DNA from: Duncaniella muricolitica
Lineage (GTDB): Bacteria; Bacteroidota; Bacteroidia; Bacteroidales; Muribaculaceae
DNA: 64,000 nt
Direction of reading: 5' to 3'
NCBI GenBank assembly: GCA_025808375.1
Contig: CP061009.1
Coordinates: forward strand, 3,906,001 to 3,970,000
In this document: positions 17,817 to 26,480 of the stretch, one piece after another
Numbering within the stretch: position 1 is the stretch's first letter
Layout of the letters: each line of letters starts with the position of its first letter
Translations under genes and position numbers: made by a program
The notes under the pieces: model-generated
Databases searched by the model: none
Told to the model about the DNA's origin: nothing
The model's input: the letters and a program-made list of their open reading frames with translations, nothing else

Positions 17817-18905
17817 GTGAAAATACTTCACGTAATCACATCCATGCGCACCGGCGGGGCTGAGAGACTCGTATCTCAACTGTTGCCGCGATTCAGACAG
17901 CGGGGGGCCGAGGTGCACGCGGCCATCTTTGACGGCTCCGACACCCCTTTCATGCAATCACTTGTGAAGGAGGATGTGACCCTGCACCTGCTCGGACACG
18001 GATACAGCAGCATGTATGACCCGCGTAACATATTGCGTCTGCAACGCATCATGCGACAAGGATTTGACATAGTGCACACCCACAACACCACCCCGCAGCT
18101 ATTCACCGCACTGGCCCGCACCCCGGCCTCCACACGGCTCGTGACCACCGAACACAACACATCCAACCGCCGACGAGGACACGCGCTGCTGCGTCAGCTC
18201 GACCGTTGGATGTATCGACGCTATGACCGCATAGTGTGTTGCAGCACTCCGGTGGAGACATCGCTCGCCGACTCGCTCGACATGCCGTCGCTCATGCCTC
18301 GCATACTGACCATAGCTAACGGCATAGACCTTGGACAATTTTCCGGCTCACACCACGCCATAACTTCCGGTAAGGTCAACATACTCATGGTGGCGGCTTT
18401 TCGCGAGCAAAAAGACCATCTCACCCCGCTGCACGCCCTCGCCATGCTCCCGCCCGAGGTCACTCTCACCTATGCGGGCGACGGCGCGACACGCACGGCG
18501 ACGCAGGAGGCGGCCCGGGCTCTCGGAGTAGCCGACCGCGTAAGATTTACAGGCAATGTCGCCGACATACCGGGGCTGTACCGGCAGGCCGACATTGCTC
18601 TGCTGTCAACCCATCACGAGGGACTGAGCCTCTCGACTGTCGAAGCCATGGCCTCGGGCATGCCTCTGATTGTGAGCGATGTGCCCGGAGTGAGCGAAAT
18701 CGTGGGCGATGGCGCGCTGCGCTTCCCCTTTGGCGACGCCCGCGCCCTGGCGGCCCGCATCACCTCTCTGCTCGACAACCCCGCGCTCTACGCAGCCACG
18801 GCCCGAAAGGGTGCGGAGCGGGCTCGGCTCTATGACATCACAGTCACCGCCGATGAATATTTCAACCTCTACAGTAGCTTAATATCAAATAAAACCAACT
18901 CTTAA
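17817..18905 (+). CDS. Glycosyltransferase family 4 (GT4)
   Basis: A GT-B glycosyltransferase of 362 residues starting at a GTG (MKILHVITSMRTGGAERLVS). HTHNTTPQLF near 84, the donor-half LMVAAFREQKDHLTPLHALAML (about 190) and the EX7E region THHEGLSLSTVEAMASGMPLIVSD (about 262) support the family. No closer ATG in this frame gives the conserved N-terminus, so the GTG is accepted. It ends one base into the next gene (TAATG-type junction). Confidence 0.9.
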   Translation: MKILHVITSMRTGGAERLVSQLLPRFRQRGAEVHAAIFDGSDTPFMQSLVKEDVTLHLLGHGYSSMYDPRNILRLQRIMRQGFDIVHTHNTTPQLFTALARTPASTRLVTTEHNTSNRRRGHALLRQLDRWMYRRYDRIVCCSTPVETSLADSLDMPSLMPRILTIANGIDLGQFSGSHHAITSGKVNILMVAAFREQKDHLTPLHALAMLPPEVTLTYAGDGATRTATQEAARALGVADRVRFTGNVADIPGLYRQADIALLSTHHEGLSLSTVEAMASGMPLIVSDVPGVSEIVGDGALRFPFGDARALAARITSLLDNPALYAATARKGAERARLYDITVTADEYFNLYSSLISNKTNS

Positions 18906-19840
18906 TGAACCGTTTACTTATTATTGCATTATTCATGCTCACGACTCTGGGAGCCATCTCCCAGGACAAGCCCCGCTGGGCTATCAAAGGTGTGTCGGAC
19001 ATCAACAGCGAGCGCACCAACCGCACTTACAGTTTTGTAAAATTCGAGACATTCGGAGGCGACCTCGCGGCTCTGCGCAACGAGTCGACCCGGCCGCTGG
19101 TCGAATATCTGTGCTCGACCTTCGGGCTCTCCGACGACAATGCGTCGGTCGAGCAGCTCACCCCCGACGCCTCGGCCGAGCGCGCGCTGCCCAATGATCC
19201 CGAGGCCAACGCAGGAATCACGCGCGACTATAAAGTCACGTTCGCAGGTCCAAAACCCGGCACATACTATGCCCGTCTCATCGACGAGTATGTCAGCTTT
19301 GACGACAATGTCGACGAGACTTATGACTACACTCTCTATCAGCTCTTTGAAGTCACCAACCGCGAGGATGGCGTCATGCCCGACTATGACGGATGCGACT
19401 TCACCCGCTCGCGCAACGGCGGAGCACTGCTGCGCTCCATCATCCCCGGTCTGGGACAATATTACAAGGGCCAGAACGTCAAGGCTTACTGCATCTGGGG
19501 CGGCGAGGCCGTATGCATAGCCGCGGCCCTTATATGCGAGAAACGACGCTCGGACTATGCCGCCGACCGCAACCGGTTCATGGCCGAGGGCGACATGGTG
19601 TCGTGGGACAGCTATCGGAGCAAGTCGCAGAGCTGGCGCGTGTTTCGCAACATCGCCATCGGAGGTGCCATCGGCGTGTATGCCTACAACCTTCTTGACG
19701 CGGCTCTCTCCAAAGGCCCGCGCCAGGTGGTAGTGCGCAAGAGCGGCTCGTCCGACATGAGCCTTGCCGTAGCCCCGACCTTCATCTCCGACCCCTCGTC
19801 AACCCTCGCACCCGCGCTCGGAATCGCCATAAATTTCTAA
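18905..19840 (+). CDS. DUF5683-like envelope protein in the polysaccharide locus
   Basis: A protein of 311 residues with a signal peptide (MNRLLIIALFMLTTLGAISQ, cleavage after about residue 20). The first half has no recognised domain. The second half contains LLRSIIPGLGQYYKGQNVKA (about 177-196), the signature of the DUF5683 domain, then two short hydrophobic segments (IWGGEAVCIAAALIC; IAIGGAIGVYAYNLLDAAL). The role is unknown. It lies tightly between two GT4 genes (1-base overlap before, 2-base gap after), so it is expressed with them. This is an unusual partner for glycosyltransferases. Confidence 0.6.
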   Translation: MNRLLIIALFMLTTLGAISQDKPRWAIKGVSDINSERTNRTYSFVKFETFGGDLAALRNESTRPLVEYLCSTFGLSDDNASVEQLTPDASAERALPNDPEANAGITRDYKVTFAGPKPGTYYARLIDEYVSFDDNVDETYDYTLYQLFEVTNREDGVMPDYDGCDFTRSRNGGALLRSIIPGLGQYYKGQNVKAYCIWGGEAVCIAAALICEKRRSDYAADRNRFMAEGDMVSWDSYRSKSQSWRVFRNIAIGGAIGVYAYNLLDAALSKGPRQVVVRKSGSSDMSLAVAPTFISDPSSTLAPALGIAINF

Positions 19841-19842
19841 GC

Positions 19843-20991
19843 GTGAAGATAATCCGCATGACTACGGTGGGATTGTCGCTCGACACATTCTGCCGCGGAC
19901 TGCTCGCCGAACTACGCGACTCCTGCGGGCATGAAGTCATAGCCCTATCGTCGCCCGACGGGCATCTCACCTCGCTGGGCGAGCGCGAGGGGGTGCGCAC
20001 CATCGGTGTGGCCATGCGGCGCGACATATCGCCGTGGGCCGACCTGCGTTCGCTCTGCCGTCTGGTCAGAGTGCTACGTCGCGAACGCCCCGACATGCTC
20101 CACACCATGACCCCTAAGGCCGGACTGCTCGGCATGATAGCCGCCCGCATAGCCGGAGTGCCTCTGCGCGTCCACACCTTCACCGGGCTGCTCTTCCCGA
20201 CAGCCCGCGGGCTGAGACGCCTGCTGCTCGCCACGACCGACCGCATCACCTGTGCCTGCGCCACCAACATCATAGCCGAGGGACAGGGGGTGAGGAGCGA
20301 CCTGCTTGCCCACCGCATCACACGACGGCCTGTCACGGTGCTCGGCCACGGCAACGTGCGCGGTGTCGACCTGACCCATTACTCCCCCTCTCCGCGACTT
20401 GAGTCAGAGGCCGCAGCCCTGCGCCGCCGCTTCGGCATAGCCCCCGATGACAAGGTGATGATATACGTGGGGCGGTTTGTCACCGACAAGGGCCTACGCG
20501 AACTCCTCGACGCGCTCCCAGCCATACGGTCCTCGGTTGACCGGCGCGTCCACCTCATCATGGCGGGCGACACCGACGGAAGCCGCGATGATCTTACGTC
20601 AGAACAGCTTGCCTCGCAGCCCGACGTGCATCTCTCGGGGGGATGGGTCGACGATGTGCGCCCCTGGCTGCTGGCGGCCGACCTCCTGGTGTTCCCCTCC
20701 TATCGCGAAGGGTTTCCCAACGTGGTGCTCGAGGCCGGGGCCATGGGGCTGCCGGCTGTGGTGACCAACATCAACGGTTCGCGCGAGATTATCACCGACG
20801 GCATCAACGGACTGATAGTGCCGCCGGCCACGGTGGCTCCTCTTGCCGAGGCTGTGGCCCGACTGCTTACTCTCCCGTCCCCGGCTCTCGCCGAGATGGC
20901 CCGCGCCGCACGCCTCAACGTCCGGCGTCACTACTCACGCCCCTACGTATGGCAATGCCTGAAGGAATATTACTCATCCCTGCGGGAGTGA
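19843..20991 (+). CDS. Glycosyltransferase family 4, PglA/CapM-like
   Basis: A GT-B glycosyltransferase of 382 residues starting at GTG (MKIIRMTTVGLSLDTFCRGLL). The N-terminal part DMLHTMTPKAGLLGMIAARIAGVPLR (in two parts about 85-110) is the pattern of enzymes that add the second sugar to a diphospho-lipid amino sugar (PglA, CapM, WbpX-like). VGRFVTDKGLRELLDAL (about 207) and the EX7E region SYREGFPNVVLEAGAMGLPAVV (about 287) complete the family. Because it lies near the lipid-priming genes, acting as the second transferase is plausible, but this is inference. Confidence 0.88.
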   Translation: MKIIRMTTVGLSLDTFCRGLLAELRDSCGHEVIALSSPDGHLTSLGEREGVRTIGVAMRRDISPWADLRSLCRLVRVLRRERPDMLHTMTPKAGLLGMIAARIAGVPLRVHTFTGLLFPTARGLRRLLLATTDRITCACATNIIAEGQGVRSDLLAHRITRRPVTVLGHGNVRGVDLTHYSPSPRLESEAAALRRRFGIAPDDKVMIYVGRFVTDKGLRELLDALPAIRSSVDRRVHLIMAGDTDGSRDDLTSEQLASQPDVHLSGGWVDDVRPWLLAADLLVFPSYREGFPNVVLEAGAMGLPAVVTNINGSREIITDGINGLIVPPATVAPLAEAVARLLTLPSPALAEMARAARLNVRRHYSRPYVWQCLKEYYSSLRE

Positions 20992-21004
20992 GTATTCCTT
21001 CGAG

Positions 21005-21034
21005 TTGAAAGTTTAAGATGGTTTTGTATCTTTG
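21005..21034 (+). promoter_or_regulatory. Promoter for the GNAT gene
   Basis: TTG at 21005-21007, a 19-base spacer and TATCTTTG at 21027-21034 match the Bacteroidetes -33/-7 arrangement. Transcription would start about 15 bases before the ATG at 21056. The TTG lies within a dispersed GTTGAAAGTTTAA motif. Confidence 0.6.
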
Positions 21035-21055
21035 CACGAATTTTTATTCGACTGA

Positions 21056-21655
21056 ATGATGCTCACATCTGTCCTCATAAGGCTCAAACATGCGTGTCCT
21101 GCATTGTGGCGCGTGGTCGAAGGGGCCAACTCGCGGCTCATGGCCCTGCGCTATCCACGACTGCGCGACGAGGCTGTAGCGACATGCCGCACCATGGCCT
21201 GTCCGTCGCAAACGGAATGGAGCCTCGTCACTCCCGATGATACACCGTCGCTGTCGGCTTTTCTGACCTCCATGCCCGAGAGACGCACCGCATGGTTCGC
21301 GCCACATCCGTTTGATCCCGCCACGCTCAGACGCATGGCGGGCGGCAACTCGTTTGTAATGTTTAAGGTTACATATGGCGGGCGCATCGTGGGCTATCAC
21401 TTTCTGCGCTGCTTCTTTACGGGCAAAGCGTTTCATGGCCTCATCGTGGCCGATGACATGGCCGGCCGTGGCATTGGCACACACATGTGGTCATTGGCGG
21501 CCGACATCTGTCAGCGTCTCGGACTCGACATGCAGGCCACCATACACCCCGACAATATCGCCTCGCTCACCTCATGCCGCCACGGATGTGACACTACCGT
21601 AATCGCGACCCTACCCAACGGCTACCTGCAAGTGAAATGCAGAAAAAGACATTGA
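21056..21655 (+). CDS. GNAT-family N-acetyltransferase
   Basis: A protein of 199 residues whose C-terminal half carries a GNAT fold: VMFKVTYGGRIVGYHFLRC (about 102-120), then the acetyl-CoA-binding pattern HGLIVADDMAGRGIGTHMW (about 129-147; Q/RxxGxG/A region as AGRGIGT). The N-terminal 60 residues are not recognised. It has its own promoter and ends at a very strong bidirectional terminator. It might acetylate the amino sugar made by the neighbouring aminotransferase, filling the role that PglD plays in bacillosamine synthesis, but PglD itself is a different (hexapeptide) family. Confidence 0.75.
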   Translation: MMLTSVLIRLKHACPALWRVVEGANSRLMALRYPRLRDEAVATCRTMACPSQTEWSLVTPDDTPSLSAFLTSMPERRTAWFAPHPFDPATLRRMAGGNSFVMFKVTYGGRIVGYHFLRCFFTGKAFHGLIVADDMAGRGIGTHMWSLAADICQRLGLDMQATIHPDNIASLTSCRHGCDTTVIATLPNGYLQVKCRKRH

Positions 21656-21688
21656 TGTCCCCTGCCGGGACATCCTGTCGACGGAGAT

Positions 21689-21744
21689 ACCTATAAAACA
21701 ACAGGCCGGAAGAGTAAAGTCTTCCGGCCTGTTGTTTTATAGGT
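21689..21744. terminator. Bidirectional terminator with a 25-bp perfect stem
   Basis: Bases 21689-21713 pair exactly with 21720-21744 around the loop GTAAAG. The stem begins and ends in AT-rich tracts (TATAAAAC / GTTTTATA), so it can stop transcription from both the GNAT gene and the convergent SIMPL-domain gene. Confidence 0.85.
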
Positions 21745-21814
21745 GTTGCCTGATGTTCAATAATAAAAAGCCTGATATTCAACAAGAATTTTTCTTCTCT
21801 TAAATAATAATGAC

Positions 21815-22510
21815 TTAATCCTCAAGATAATACACAATGGTCGAGACTACTCTGACTTTCTTGATAAAAGGTGTCGAGGAGTCGGAATCGTCGATTGAGA
21901 ACTGGCCCTGCGAAGCCGTCTTGATTTTGCCTACCTTGCTCTCGCTGTCGGCTGCAAACTGGTCAGCTGCCGCGCGGGCATTTTTTGTAGCCTCGGCAAT
22001 CATTTCGGGCTTGATGTCATTAAGACCGGTGAACTGATAGTTGATATAGGAGTTGGAGAAAGCTATGCCCTCCTTGAGCAACTCGCTCTGACGGTTGAGC
22101 AGCTCGCGCACCTTGTCGACCTTTTTGGTAGTCACGGTCACCGTGCAGTTGATTGAATAATTGTAGCTGAAAGCATCCGAACGATAGCGGTTGGATGTAG
22201 CGTCATATGTGTCGGGCGGATTGACCGAAATCTCGTCCTGCGAGATGCCGTTGGAGGTCAGAAACCTGACGATTATATCATTGTTGGCCTTCACTTTGTC
22301 ATAGATGCTCACCAGGTCATTGCCCGCGATGCTGTAGGCTATAGGCCATGTCACCAGATTGGCTGGCACCTCGCGCTCGGCCAGACCGCGCACGGTCACC
22401 TCACGGTCGCGGAAAGCTATGTTGTCGATACCGGCCTTGAGTGTAAAGCCGAGGATAACCATGCCTACGGCAACGAGTGCCGCTGAAATAATCAGATTGC
22501 TTTTACTCAT
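21815..22510 (-). CDS. SIMPL-domain (DUF541) protein
   Basis: A protein of 231 residues from MSKSNLIISAAL (start at 22510; the frame is open 13 codons further but without a signal-like start). A membrane anchor or signal is at about 5-26. The SIMPL/DUF541 domain, related to YggE and BP26, starts with REVTVRGLAEREVPANLVTWP (either side of about residue 40) and extends to the end (KVRVVSTIVYYLED). These periplasmic proteins form ring-like oligomers and are loosely linked to oxidative stress. It lies on the opposite strand and cuts the polysaccharide locus in two. A -7 box (TATCTTTG, minus strand, 22544-22537) lies 27 bases upstream. Confidence 0.82.
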   Translation of the reverse strand: MSKSNLIISAALVAVGMVILGFTLKAGIDNIAFRDREVTVRGLAEREVPANLVTWPIAYSIAGNDLVSIYDKVKANNDIIVRFLTSNGISQDEISVNPPDTYDATSNRYRSDAFSYNYSINCTVTVTTKKVDKVRELLNRQSELLKEGIAFSNSYINYQFTGLNDIKPEMIAEATKNARAAADQFAADSESKVGKIKTASQGQFSIDDSDSSTPFIKKVRVVSTIVYYLED

Positions 22511-22651
22511 AATAGTGATGTTTTTATTGTTCGGGACAAAGATAGACAAGTTATTTATATTTTCTCATCTATATATGTTAAAATATCGGCTTCGGATAAA
22601 AAAATGTAAAAAATCTTTTTTAGTCATTAGTCACTTTTGCGTAAAAAATTG

Positions 22652-22659
22652 TATATTTG
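22652..22659 (+). promoter_or_regulatory. -7 box (TATATTTG) for the priming module
   Basis: TATATTTG fits TAnnTTTG and lies in an AT-rich gap 124 bases before the phosphoglycosyl transferase start. It would start transcription of the three-gene priming module. No convincing -33 box is visible. The gap also holds the small palindrome GCGTA-TCGCG-TACGC near 22751-22765. Confidence 0.4.
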
Positions 22660-22782
22660 CCCAATATTTTCTAATGGGCAAAATACCGCCTAAACATAAA
22701 ATTATAGTAATAGTAGCACAACATTTTTAACCACTATATGCAGACCGACGCGTATCGCGTACGCGCCTGTTAGGTGACAGTT

Positions 22783-23394
22783 ATGGTATTAAAACAGTTT
22801 TTTGACCGCTTTGCATCGCTCATCGGGCTAATGGTTCTATGGCCCCTTATGCTTGTCATAGCCATCCTGATAGCCGTCAGAATGCCCGGTGGCCCCGTGC
22901 TGTTCCGACAGAAGAGAGTGGGTCGCGGCGGCCGGCTGTTTACCCTTGTGAAATTCCGCACGATGCTTCCCTCATCGCCCGGCTCCACCGTGAGTGTGGC
23001 CGGCGACCCGCGCATCACACCGCTCGGTGCCACCCTGCGGCGTCTGAAACTCGACGAGCTGCCCGAGCTGTGGAACGTACTGCTGGGCGACATGTCGCTC
23101 GTAGGCCCGCGCCCCGACGTGCCCGGCTATGCCGACCGTCTCACCGGCGACGACCGGCGAGTGCTCTCGCTGCGTCCAGGCATCACCGGACCCGCTACGC
23201 TGAAATATCGCAACGAGGAGCAGCTCCTCGCCTCTCATCCCGACCCGCAGCTCTACAACGACTCCGTAATCTTCCCCGACAAGGTGCGCATCAACCTCGA
23301 ATATCTCGACAACCGCTCCTTTATAGGCGACCTCAGGATTATCATACAGACACTTCTCCCCTCGACAAGTCCAATACAACCCGTGCAGTCATGA
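22783..23394 (+). CDS. Initiating sugar-1-phosphate transferase (small monotopic PGT, WcfS/PglC-like)
   Basis: A bacterial sugar transferase (PF02397) of 203 residues that moves a phospho-sugar from UDP-sugar to undecaprenyl phosphate. It has a single re-entrant hydrophobic segment (LIGLMVLWPLMLVIAILIAV, about 11-30) followed by GGPVLFRQKRVGRGGRLFTL and KFRTM, then the catalytic region LKLDELPELWNVLLGDMSLVGPRPD (about 89-113, in two parts) with the DE pair. The short length matches monotopic PglC/WcfS rather than large WbaP. ATG at 22783 is preferred over GTG at 22774. Its stop overlaps the next ATG (ATGA). Confidence 0.92.
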   Translation: MVLKQFFDRFASLIGLMVLWPLMLVIAILIAVRMPGGPVLFRQKRVGRGGRLFTLVKFRTMLPSSPGSTVSVAGDPRITPLGATLRRLKLDELPELWNVLLGDMSLVGPRPDVPGYADRLTGDDRRVLSLRPGITGPATLKYRNEEQLLASHPDPQLYNDSVIFPDKVRINLEYLDNRSFIGDLRIIIQTLLPSTSPIQPVQS

Positions 23395-24554
23395 ACACAC
23401 CACAGCGCATACATCTCTGCCTCGCCCACATGAGCGGCAACGAGCAGAAATATATCGACGAAGCCTTCGCCGACAATTGGGTAGTGCCCCTCGGCCCCAA
23501 TGTCGACGCCTTCGAGTACGAACTCCACGACTTCCTCTCTCACGACGACTCTTCGCGCTCCCACCTGCGCGTGGCCGCCGTCTCGGCCGGCACCGCAGCC
23601 ATACACCTGGGCCTGATACTCGCCGGCGTAAAGCCCGGCGACGAGGTGATATGCCAGAGCTTCACTTTCGCCGCATCGGCCAACCCCGTGACATACATCG
23701 GAGCGACTCCGGTATTTGTCGACTCCGAGCCTTCGACCTGGAATATGGACCCCGCCCTGCTCGAGCGCGCCATCAACGACCGCATCGCGGTGACCGGACG
23801 CAAGCCCGCCGCCATCATCCCCGTACACCTCTACGGCATGCCGGCCGACATGGACAGCATCCTCGACATAGCCCGACGCTATGACATCCCAGTGGTCGAG
23901 GACGCCGCCGAAGCTCTCGGCTCGACCTATCGCGGCCACCAGTGCGGCACCTTCGGTCTCTACGGCATACTCAGCTTCAACGGCAACAAGATGATCACCA
24001 CCTCGGGCGGAGGCGCACTCATATGTCCCGACGACGACTCGCGCCGCAGAGCGGTGTTCTACGCAACACAGGCCCGCGAGCCATATCCCTACTATCAGCA
24101 CGAGCACATCGGCTACAACTACCGCATGAGCAACATCTGCGCCGGCATAGGACGCGGCCAGATGACCATCCTCGAAGAGCACATAGCCCATCACCGACGT
24201 CTCGCGGCCCTCTATGCCGAGCTCTTCGCTCCCATAGCCGGCATTGACTTTCACGGCAACCCCGACAGCCATACCGACGCCAACTTCTGGCTCTCGACAA
24301 TCACGGTTGACCCCGACCTCACCGGCGGCCTCACCCCCGACCGCATACGTCTCCACCTCGACCCGCTCGGCATCGAGACACGCCTGCTCTGGAAACCAAT
24401 GCACCTGCAGCCGGTCTACGCCTCGGCCCCGGCCTATGTCAACGGTGTGAGCGAACACCTCTTCGCCCGCGGCCTCTGCCTTCCCTCCGGCCCGTGGGTC
24501 ACCGAGGACGACGTCAGGATGATAGTCGGCCACATCGTGTCGCTCCTGCCCTGA
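23391..24554 (+). CDS. DegT/DnrJ/EryC1/StrS-family sugar aminotransferase (PglE/WcfR-like)
   Basis: A PLP-dependent aminotransferase of 387 residues; the reading frame is open back to 22839 but the gene starts at the ATG 23391 (MNTPQRIHLCLAHMSGNEQ), which overlaps the upstream stop. AAVSAGTAAIHLGL (about 63) binds the PLP phosphate, PVVEDAAEALGSTYRG (about 168) holds the conserved Asp, and the PLP lysine is in SFNGNKMITTSGGGAL (about 197). The NK-ITTSGGG form matches PglE/WcfR types that aminate C4 of a UDP-4-keto-6-deoxy-hexosamine. With its neighbours it should make a UDP-4-amino-4,6-dideoxy sugar for lipid priming. Confidence 0.92.
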   Translation: MNTPQRIHLCLAHMSGNEQKYIDEAFADNWVVPLGPNVDAFEYELHDFLSHDDSSRSHLRVAAVSAGTAAIHLGLILAGVKPGDEVICQSFTFAASANPVTYIGATPVFVDSEPSTWNMDPALLERAINDRIAVTGRKPAAIIPVHLYGMPADMDSILDIARRYDIPVVEDAAEALGSTYRGHQCGTFGLYGILSFNGNKMITTSGGGALICPDDDSRRRAVFYATQAREPYPYYQHEHIGYNYRMSNICAGIGRGQMTILEEHIAHHRRLAALYAELFAPIAGIDFHGNPDSHTDANFWLSTITVDPDLTGGLTPDRIRLHLDPLGIETRLLWKPMHLQPVYASAPAYVNGVSEHLFARGLCLPSGPWVTEDDVRMIVGHIVSLLP

Positions 24555-24719
24555 CATCAGCCTCAATCCTCTCTCCCGCCTTTCCACTCTATCGACCCCG
24601 CTCCCCCGGCCTAAGGCCGACACCCCTCTGCTTCTCACGACTACACAACCTCGCAGTAGCACATCACTACACCTTCCGATACTCCTACCTTCCAATATTT
24701 TCACCTACATAGACACATT

Positions 24720-26390
24720 ATGTTCACGCGACTGCTAACGTGGTACACATCGCGCTCGGCACTCCCATACTGGCTGATACTCAGTGCCGACTGCCTGACA
24801 GTATTCCTGTCGGGCGTGCTGGCCTATGTCGTGGATTATTCAGCCTCCATGGCCCTCTCCGCGCTCGGCCCGCTCTCACTCACCCTGGCCGTCTACTTGT
24901 GTTGCTACATCATAGGCTTCAGACTGTTTCACACCTATTCAGGCATCATACGCAAGACATCCGTCGCCGACCTGGCGCGCGTGTGGCTCGCGCTGCTCAC
25001 GGGCGTATGTCTGGTGATGACACTCCGCTATCTCGCCGGCACCGACCGGTGGCTCATGCCGTTCAGACTGCGCGACCTGCTGATGCAGACCGTCATAGCC
25101 TCGATACTCATGACCGGTCTGCGCGCCACCGCCAAACTGTTTTATGACCTCTACGTGCGCCGTCTCACCGGCGGAGGAGCCTACGGATATTCCGACAAAG
25201 ACCTCATATCGATGGAGATGGCCGACCTGCTCCAGCGCGAGCCTATCGAGGTCAACATGTCGGGCATCACACGCGCCCTCGGCGGACGCAGCATCCTCGT
25301 CACCGGAGCCGCCGGCTCGATAGGTTCTGAACTCTCCATGCTCCTGGCCTCATGTCGGCCGTCACAGCTCGTACTCATCGACCAGGCCGAGTCGCCACTG
25401 CACAGCGTGCGCATAGAGCTCGAAAGGCTGTATCCCGACCTCAAATGCGCCACAATCGTCACAAACATATGCCACACACGGCGCATGGAAAAGATATTTG
25501 CCGCCTACAGGCCTGAATACGTGTTTCACGCCGCGGCCTACAAGCATGTGCCCATGATGGAGGACAATCCCGTGGAGAGCGTGCTCAACAACGTCGACGG
25601 CACACGCAAGATCGCCGACCTGGCCGTGCGCTACGGTGTGGGCAAATTTGTCATGATTTCCACCGACAAGGCCGTCAACCCCACCAGCGTCATGGGATGC
25701 TCCAAACGCATCTGCGAGATGTATTGCCAGAGCCTGTCGGAAGCACAGACCGCCACCCAGTTCATCACCACACGCTTCGGCAACGTGCTCGGCTCCAACG
25801 GCTCGGTAATCCCCACCTTCCGCGACCAGATACGCCGCGGAGGCCCGGTGCTCGTCACCCACCCCGACATCATACGCTACTTCATGCTCATATCCGAGGC
25901 ATGCTCGCTCGTGCTCGAGGCCGCCACCATCGGACGCGGAGGCGAAATCTTTGCCTTCGACATGGGTTCGCCCGTGCGCATACTCGACCTCGCCCGTCGC
26001 ATGATATTACTGAGCGGACGGCTCGACGTGCCCATAAAATTCACCGGTCTGCGCCCCGGCGAGAAGCTCTATGAAGAGGTGCTCACCGACGCCCGGCTCA
26101 CCCGCCCGACAGTCCACCCCAAAATCAAGGTGGCCATACGGAGCGCGGCCCTCTTTGCCGACGTCTCGGCCGACATCGACACGCTCATCAAGACAGCTCT
26201 CACCCACAACGACACCGACACCGTGAGATTGATGAAACGCATGGTGCCCGAATACAAAAGCCCGCCCAACACCCCCTACTCTCTGCTCGACACCCCGCAG
26301 TCAAACATACTGCGACCCTCGGCCGCCATGTCACCGGCCATCCACTCAGGGCTCACGCAGCAGGCCGGCATAAAAGCCCACGCCATCTGA
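24720..26390 (+). CDS. Membrane UDP-sugar 4,6-dehydratase (CapD/PglF/Ungd2-like), shortened form
   Basis: A nucleoside-diphosphate-sugar dehydratase of 556 residues. Four membrane segments occupy about 15-135. The extended SDR domain starts at GRSILVTGAAGSIGSELSML (NAD motif TGAAGSIG, about 196-203), with AAYKHVPMMEDNPVES (about 278) and the catalytic STDKAVNPTSVMG (about 314). Usual family members carry a second Rossmann (CoA-binding-like) domain between membrane part and SDR domain; here only about 30 residues separate them, so that domain is missing. The C-terminal 45 residues after EYKSPPN look unstructured. It would convert UDP-GlcNAc to the 4-keto-6-deoxy form for the aminotransferase. 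Confidence 0.9.
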   Translation: MFTRLLTWYTSRSALPYWLILSADCLTVFLSGVLAYVVDYSASMALSALGPLSLTLAVYLCCYIIGFRLFHTYSGIIRKTSVADLARVWLALLTGVCLVMTLRYLAGTDRWLMPFRLRDLLMQTVIASILMTGLRATAKLFYDLYVRRLTGGGAYGYSDKDLISMEMADLLQREPIEVNMSGITRALGGRSILVTGAAGSIGSELSMLLASCRPSQLVLIDQAESPLHSVRIELERLYPDLKCATIVTNICHTRRMEKIFAAYRPEYVFHAAAYKHVPMMEDNPVESVLNNVDGTRKIADLAVRYGVGKFVMISTDKAVNPTSVMGCSKRICEMYCQSLSEAQTATQFITTRFGNVLGSNGSVIPTFRDQIRRGGPVLVTHPDIIRYFMLISEACSLVLEAATIGRGGEIFAFDMGSPVRILDLARRMILLSGRLDVPIKFTGLRPGEKLYEEVLTDARLTRPTVHPKIKVAIRSAALFADVSADIDTLIKTALTHNDTDTVRLMKRMVPEYKSPPNTPYSLLDTPQSNILRPSAAMSPAIHSGLTQQAGIKAHAI

Positions 26391-26480
26391 CGCCCCCACA
26401 CATCCAAGCACAGACTGCAATACATACATTACAGACCACAACGACTTAACCACAATAAAGTATATATAGATAGTAACGAC

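Noticed and set aside
22839..23390. Long open frame upstream of the aminotransferase
   Set aside because: It is an alternative frame of the phosphoglycosyl transferase gene; the aminotransferase motifs begin only after ATG 23391.
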